From Flavobacteriaceae bacterium (GTDB lineage: Bacteria > Bacteroidota > Bacteroidia > Flavobacteriales > Flavobacteriaceae), in the NCBI GenBank assembly GCA_023254815.1, contig JALRKI010000156.1, forward strand, positions 1 through 10,068: a stretch of 10,068 nt of DNA, in the 5' to 3' direction. Shown one piece after another: positions 6,021-10,068 of this stretch. Under the pieces are notes generated by a model. That model did not search any database and was not told where the DNA came from. It worked only from the letters and a program-made list of their open reading frames with translations. Both the position numbers and the translations under genes were made by a program. The stretch's first letter is position 1. Each line of letters begins with the position of its first letter.

Positions 6021-7711
6021 TGGCATTGTCAGAGCAAGAATTAATTAGACGGGGAAAATTAAAAGAATTAATCGATCTGGGAATCGATCCATATCCTGCG
6101 CAGGCTTTTCAAGTCACTCACCTTTCTAAAACACTATTAAAAAACTTCAAAGAAGGTGAAAAAGTCAAAATGGCCGGCCGTTTGATGTCGCGTCGCATTC
6201 AAGGCAAGGCTTCATTTGCTGAACTCCAAGATAGTGAAGGACGAATTCAAATTTATTTTAATCGAGACGAAATCTGCCCTGATGAAGACAAATTTGCCTA
6301 CAACGAATTATACAAAAAGTTGCTCGATATTGGAGACTTTGTTGGAATCGAAGGAGAGTTGTTTACTACTCAAGTTGGAGAAAAAACGGTCAAAGTAAAG
6401 ACATTCCTGTTGCTGTCCAAATCCCTAAAACCTTTACCCTTACCCAAAGAAGACGCCGATGGCAAGGTTCACGACGCCTTCAATGATCCCGAGCAAAGAT
6501 ACCGTCAGCGTTATGCCGATCTGGTGGTCAATCCTCATGTCAAAGATGTTTTTGTGAAACGAACCAAACTATTCAATGCCATGCGCGATTTTTTCAATAA
6601 CGCAGGATTTTTTGAAGTGGAGACACCAGTGCTTCAACCTATAGCGGGAGGGGCTGCCGCAAGACCCTTCGTCACTCACCACAACAGCTTGAACATGCCT
6701 CTTTATTTGCGAATTGCCAACGAACTTTATCTCAAAAGATTAATAGTTGGTGGATTTGATGGCGTTTACGAGTTTTCAAAAAATTTTAGAAACGAAGGTA
6801 TGGACCGTACCCACAATCCTGAGTTTACTGCAATGGAAATTTATGTTGCCTACAAGGATTATAACTGGATGATGGAATTTTGCGAAAAACTCTTAGAGCA
6901 TTGTGCTATGACTGTTAATGGGTCAACAGAGGCTGTTTTTGGGACGCACAAAATTGACTTCAAAGCGCCTTACCCTAGAGTCAGCATGACTGAGTCGATA
7001 TTGACCCACACAGGCCTTGACATTTCGGGGAAAACTCAATCGGAGTTATTCGCTGCTGCAAAATCGATGGGGATAGAAGTTGACCAAACCATGGGCTTAG
7101 GGAAATTGATTGACGAAATTTTTGGCGCTAAATGTGAACACTTATACATTCAACCGACATTCATTACAGATTATCCCAAAGAAATGAGCCCATTGACCAA
7201 AGTGCATCGCACTAATCCAGACTTGACTGAAAGGTTCGAGTTGATGGTTTGTGGCAAAGAAATCGCAAACGCCTACAGCGAACTTAATGATCCCATAGAC
7301 CAAAGAGAACGATTTGAAAATCAGGTGCGATTGGCAGCCCAAGGCGATGAGGAGGCCTCTAAATCTATCGACGAAGACTTTTTAAGAGCCCTAGAATATG
7401 GCATGCCTCCGACCTCTGGAATGGGAATTGGTATGGATCGATTACTCATGTTTTTAACAAATAATCCGTCTATCCAAGAGGTTTTATTTTTTCCACAAAT
7501 GAAGCCAGAGCAAAAGCATTTTGAAATGAGCGACAGCGAAAAAATTATCTTCGATTTGTTAAAGACTAACCCGTCCATCTTGCTGAGTGACCTCAAGGAG
7601 GCTTCGGGATTGAGCAACAAAGCTTGGGACAAAAGCATAAAGTCACTAACGCAACATGGCTTAGCAAAAGTAACCAAGGAGGATGATAGGCTCACGGTAA
7701 GCCTATTGTAA
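6020..7711 (+). CDS. lysS: Lysyl-tRNA synthetase, class II
   Basis: This enzyme charges tRNA-Lys with lysine using ATP, in the cytoplasm. The 563-residue protein has the class IIb layout. The N-terminal OB-fold anticodon-binding domain is at about 47-135 (VKMAGRLMSRR, FAELQDSEGRIQIYF). A class II catalytic core follows: motif 1 region with FFEVETPVL (197-205), GGAAARPFVTHHN (210-222), motif 2 with FRNEGMDRTHNPEFTAMEIY (256-275), and motif 3 with GMGIGMDRLLMFL (467-479) and VLFFPQMKPE (488-497). The core ends near 497 as in standard enzymes of about 500 residues. A further 66 residues (498-563) form a helix-rich, winged-helix-like domain (IIFDLLKTNPS, DLKEASGLSNKAWDKSIKSL). From general knowledge of the family, Bacteroidota LysRS proteins usually carry such an extension. 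The ATG follows a clear promoter. The gene is divergent from pmp3-lipB. Confidence 0.98.
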   Translation: MALSEQELIRRGKLKELIDLGIDPYPAQAFQVTHLSKTLLKNFKEGEKVKMAGRLMSRRIQGKASFAELQDSEGRIQIYFNRDEICPDEDKFAYNELYKKLLDIGDFVGIEGELFTTQVGEKTVKVKTFLLLSKSLKPLPLPKEDADGKVHDAFNDPEQRYRQRYADLVVNPHVKDVFVKRTKLFNAMRDFFNNAGFFEVETPVLQPIAGGAAARPFVTHHNSLNMPLYLRIANELYLKRLIVGGFDGVYEFSKNFRNEGMDRTHNPEFTAMEIYVAYKDYNWMMEFCEKLLEHCAMTVNGSTEAVFGTHKIDFKAPYPRVSMTESILTHTGLDISGKTQSELFAAAKSMGIEVDQTMGLGKLIDEIFGAKCEHLYIQPTFITDYPKEMSPLTKVHRTNPDLTERFELMVCGKEIANAYSELNDPIDQRERFENQVRLAAQGDEEASKSIDEDFLRALEYGMPPTSGMGIGMDRLLMFLTNNPSIQEVLFFPQMKPEQKHFEMSDSEKIIFDLLKTNPSILLSDLKEASGLSNKAWDKSIKSLTQHGLAKVTKEDDRLTVSLL

Positions 7712-7738
7712 ACATTTAGTTAAAGTAGTCCGCAGGGC

Positions 7739-7769
7739 TTTACAGAAATCAATAATTCACTTAGATTTG
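7739..7769 (+). promoter_or_regulatory. Promoter of the TPR-protein gene
   Basis: TAGATTTG at 7762-7769 is a perfect -7 box. A TTTA at 7739-7742, 19 nt upstream, is a one-mismatch -33 box. Transcription would start near 7774, about 14 nt ahead of the ATG at 7788. This suggests the TPR gene can be transcribed independently of lysS, whose stop is about 75 bp upstream with no strong terminator between. Confidence 0.5.
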
Positions 7770-7787
7770 ACCACAAAATAGAACAAA

Positions 7788-8486
7788 ATGAAAAATATCT
7801 TAACTTTTACTATCACCATGTTTTTTCTGGGAAGTGTCACTCACGCTCAAAGCAACAAGGATCTCTTCTCCCACTATGAAAAATATTATAATCAGATGTT
7901 GGCTCAAGGAGATGTTCAAGGGGTCATCAGCGCCCTAACTCACCTCAACATTTTGGACCCCAATACTGCACGTCAAGACACCTTGGCCGCTTACTATATG
8001 AATGACGGGAAACACCTTCAAGCTCTAAACACAATTGGCATTGATGCCAATGAAAGCGACTCGATGTTAGCAGTCGAAGTCAAAGCTATATCACTTCAAG
8101 CACTGGGTCAAAATGAATTGGCATTAGTGCACTTTGAGAAGATGTTTTTAAAAAATCCTAATGTGGCCATTGCCTACGAAATTGCCGATTTGAAAATTCA
8201 AGCCGATGACCTTAACGGCGCCAGAGTGAAAATCACCTACGGACTTGCAAACAGTACTGACGAAATGGCTCACACCTATTACGAAACTCAGCAACCTTAT
8301 CAAGTCAGTATGAAAAGTGCCTTTACATATTTGGAAGGTATTTTGATTTTTAAGGAGAGTCCAGAAAACAATCTAGACAAAGCAATCGCAAAGTTTGACT
8401 TAGCCCTTGCTTCTGATCCAAATTTCAATTTGGCGTTAATTAGTAAGAACGCTCTGCTCAGTCGGAAGGAGCAAACAAAAGAATAA
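7788..8486 (+). CDS. Secreted or periplasmic TPR-repeat protein
   Basis: This 232-residue protein begins with a Sec signal peptide, MKNILTFTITMFFLGSVTHA, with a likely signal peptidase I cut at THA|Q (20/21). There is no lipobox cysteine. The mature part is mostly helical and shows TPR-like units: about 30-60 (YEKYYNQML ... ALTHLNILDPN), about 95-125 (AISLQALGQNELALVHFEKM, LKNPN), and about 180-213 (YLEGILIFKES, LDKAIAKFDLALASDPN). The small-x2-large spacing and closing P-N are typical of TPRs, which bind partner proteins. The partner here is unknown, and the location is inferred to be the periplasm. It lies downstream of lysS with its own promoter-like boxes and ends at a strong terminator. 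No operon partner suggests a more specific role. Confidence 0.85.
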   Translation: MKNILTFTITMFFLGSVTHAQSNKDLFSHYEKYYNQMLAQGDVQGVISALTHLNILDPNTARQDTLAAYYMNDGKHLQALNTIGIDANESDSMLAVEVKAISLQALGQNELALVHFEKMFLKNPNVAIAYEIADLKIQADDLNGARVKITYGLANSTDEMAHTYYETQQPYQVSMKSAFTYLEGILIFKESPENNLDKAIAKFDLALASDPNFNLALISKNALLSRKEQTKE

Positions 8487-8514
8487 AAAAAGCCCTCGAT
8501 TAGAGGGCTTTTTT
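8486..8514. terminator. Bidirectional intrinsic terminator
   Basis: GCCCTC (8492-8497), loop GATTA, and GAGGGC (8503-8508) form a perfect 6-bp GC-rich stem. It is flanked by an A-run on the left and a T-run (8509-8514) on the right, which can also pair to extend the stem. The T-run serves the plus-strand TPR gene, whose stop is directly adjacent. The A-run reads as a T-run for the minus-strand gene ending at 8528. The symmetry fits a shared terminator between convergent genes. Confidence 0.93.
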
Positions 8515-8527
8515 AATGGATCTAATC

Positions 8528-10068
8528 CTAATTTTTGATCAATTTTTTGGTTACCCTTTTTCCATCTTCAAAATCGATAGTGACAAAATAAAGACCTGCT
8601 GCAATATTTTTCAAGGGAACTGTGATGTGACTTGTTTGCGATAAATAATCGGATTTAAAGATTACTTTACCTGCAATATTAGAAATGGTACAAGTGAAAT
8701 CAGATGGCTGGGGTAGTTTGATTTTTATATCATCATTGGTAGGGTTTGGATATACGAGAAATTGATTATTTTCAAACTCTCGGCTAGACAATGCCGATCT
8801 AATCCCTAGATCATCAATGACCACACCTTCGTTGTTGGTGTTCCAATCTGAATTAAAAACAAATCGAAATAAGAAATTTGATTCGGAGGCAAATGATGTC
8901 AAATCGTAACGGTATGATGTTAAATTGGATTCGGTATTTGTCCATTGGCCTCCAACACAAAGTTGACAATTATCAGCAATTCCATCGCCCGACAACCTCG
9001 AACTGTTGTACCAATCGGGGTCATTTGCAGATCCTAAAAGTGACCAAGTGACTCCCATGTCTGTGGAATATTCGACATAAAGAATGTCATAATCTGATTC
9101 CAGATCAAAGGCCATTTCAAAGATCAAAATAGGATTTGAAATTGTTGTCAAATCATAGCATTCACTAACCAAAAAAGCTTTTACGTTATCTGAATAATTT
9201 CCGTCCAAATTAGTCCCGTAGGCTTTTGTTCCACCAAAAGACGATTGATTGAGTAGCGCTCCCATTGGCTCACCTCTTTCCCATAAGAAATTGGCTTGCT
9301 CTGCATTGGATTCCAGCAAATTTTGATCATCGTTTTCAAAACTGTTGACCACGTCAACAGCACCAACCTTATTCATCAGAAAATTAGTCGATTGTAGATT
9401 ATTTGATGAAAATGCATCTCCAGAGGCATTCACCTCAACAGAAAGACTATGCGAGCCAGTAGCGAGATTATGACTAGGCAAATCAACGGTCCATGTCGAT
9501 CCCGAAGGAAAATTATAATTCACTGGTACTGTGACTGGAGTCCCTCCGTCAAAGGAATAAATCAAATCAAAGTTAGGGATTGCATTGGAACCATTGTTAA
9601 AGATTTCAATCTGAGGGATAATCGATGTTCCGCAATTCAACTCATTTAATTGAGGAGCGTTTATTTTAATCAGTTTAATATCGGTAGGAGGTGAAGAAAT
9701 TGAGGGGAGCGCACTTCTCCAAACTCCTCTGCCATAAGTGGAGGCAGTAATGTTAGCATCCGAGACATTAATGTCCAAATCGGACACACTTACATTGGGA
9801 AGATTGGTGTCAAATGCCTCCCAAGTCTGCGTTTGGTCATCAAAACTAAAAACACCCAAACTGGTTCCTAAATAGATCGAGTTGTTGACATCTTCTGCCC
9901 GATGTTTGATAATATTTTTTGTTACACTAGGTAGGTTCCCAGTAATGTCAGTGAAATTATAGCCTCCATCAACGGATTTAAACACTTTACCATCAGTACC
10001 AGCGGTAGACAGATATACAATAGTGTTGTCTTCATTATTGACTTCAATGGACGAAATGTTTGAATTAA
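8528..10068 (-). CDS. T9SS type A sorting-domain secreted protein (N-terminus outside window)
   Basis: The frame is open to the right edge, so only the last 512 residues are visible and the true start lies outside. The GTG at 9985 is not a credible start, because the preceding 27 codons continue the domain. Fragment numbering: residues about 15-120 are the end of a BNR/VPS10-like beta-propeller, with an Asp-box SVDGGYNF (31-38) and the typical closing phrase ASTYGRGVWRSALP (108-121). About 135-235 is a CARDB-like Ig-fold domain (LIYSFDGGTPVTVPV, HSLSVEVNASGD). About 242-425 is a MAM/jelly-roll-like domain (FEMAFDLESDYDILYVEYST, FVFNSDWNTNNEGVVIDDLG). About 436-512 is the T9SS type A sorting domain (LVYPNPTND, ISNIAGKVIF, GLYFVTI, ending KKLIKN). 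The protein should cross the outer membrane through type IX secretion and lose the C-terminal domain. No catalytic residues are visible, so enzyme or adhesin function cannot be decided. Confidence 0.9.
   Translation of the reverse strand, partial: NSNISSIEVNNEDNTIVYLSTAGTDGKVFKSVDGGYNFTDITGNLPSVTKNIIKHRAEDVNNSIYLGTSLGVFSFDDQTQTWEAFDTNLPNVSVSDLDINVSDANITASTYGRGVWRSALPSISSPPTDIKLIKINAPQLNELNCGTSIIPQIEIFNNGSNAIPNFDLIYSFDGGTPVTVPVNYNFPSGSTWTVDLPSHNLATGSHSLSVEVNASGDAFSSNNLQSTNFLMNKVGAVDVVNSFENDDQNLLESNAEQANFLWERGEPMGALLNQSSFGGTKAYGTNLDGNYSDNVKAFLVSECYDLTTISNPILIFEMAFDLESDYDILYVEYSTDMGVTWSLLGSANDPDWYNSSRLSGDGIADNCQLCVGGQWTNTESNLTSYRYDLTSFASESNFLFRFVFNSDWNTNNEGVVIDDLGIRSALSSREFENNQFLVYPNPTNDDIKIKLPQPSDFTCTISNIAGKVIFKSDYLSQTSHITVPLKNIAAGLYFVTIDFEDGKRVTKKLIKN

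Noticed and set aside
7321..7695. A 124-codon minus-strand open frame
   Set aside because: It is fully antisense to the conserved 3' part of lysS and shows no recognisable motif.
7721..7742. Possible terminator hairpin after lysS (AGTCC/GGGCT with a GCA loop inside a TAAAG...CTTTA frame)
   Set aside because: The stem is short, includes a G-T wobble, and is not followed by a T-run; the two possible stems exclude each other.
9983..9985. GTG as the start of the T9SS protein
   Set aside because: The frame stays open upstream to the window edge with propeller-like residues (IVYLSTAGTDGK), so this is an internal valine codon.
1..10068. CRISPR array, insertion sequence, phage, toxin-antitoxin or defence system
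   Set aside because: I saw no regularly spaced repeats, transposase, integrase or paired small toxin/antitoxin genes; the content is ordinary core and envelope genes.

Overview
The window looks like chromosomal DNA from a member of the Bacteroidota, most likely class Flavobacteriia. Four things point there: a C-terminal type IX secretion (T9SS) type A sorting domain, a Porin_10-type outer-membrane beta-barrel, a lysyl-tRNA synthetase with the extra C-terminal domain typical of this phylum, and promoters of the Bacteroidota pattern TTG/TTTG - about 20 nt - TAnnTTTG upstream of several genes, with no Shine-Dalgarno sequences. The DNA is AT-rich and densely coding. I see no tRNA, rRNA, CRISPR array, insertion sequence or phage gene.

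Layout from left to right. Positions 1-128 hold no complete gene. They carry a good minus-strand promoter and the leader of a gene that starts beyond the left edge. A putative porin (minus, 129-2126) is divergent from rnhB (ribonuclease HII, plus, 2189-2770), and the porin promoter reaches into the first codons of rnhB. A large uncharacterised lipoprotein (plus, 2800-5040) follows rnhB closely, but has its own -7 element so near the ATG that its mRNA may be leaderless. It converges on lipB (lipoyl-ACP pathway octanoyltransferase, minus, 5037-5759) with overlapping stop codons. A 52-residue Pmp3/YqaE-type membrane protein (minus, 5759-5917) sits directly upstream of lipB and is coupled to it by a TGATG overlap. 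lysS (plus, 6020-7711) is divergent from this pair and has a clear promoter. A small secreted TPR protein (plus, 7788-8486) follows. A strong bidirectional terminator (8486-8514) then separates it from the 3' end of a large T9SS-secreted protein (minus, 8528 to the right edge, start not in the window).

Functionally this is mostly housekeeping: RNA:DNA hybrid repair, lipoate attachment and tRNA charging. Envelope and secreted proteins (porin, lipoprotein, TPR protein, T9SS cargo) are interspersed. I find no convincing new multi-gene system. The points most worth a second look are the small Pmp3 gene coupled to lipB, the possibly leaderless lipoprotein of unknown function, the crowded divergent promoter regions, and the leader at the left edge.
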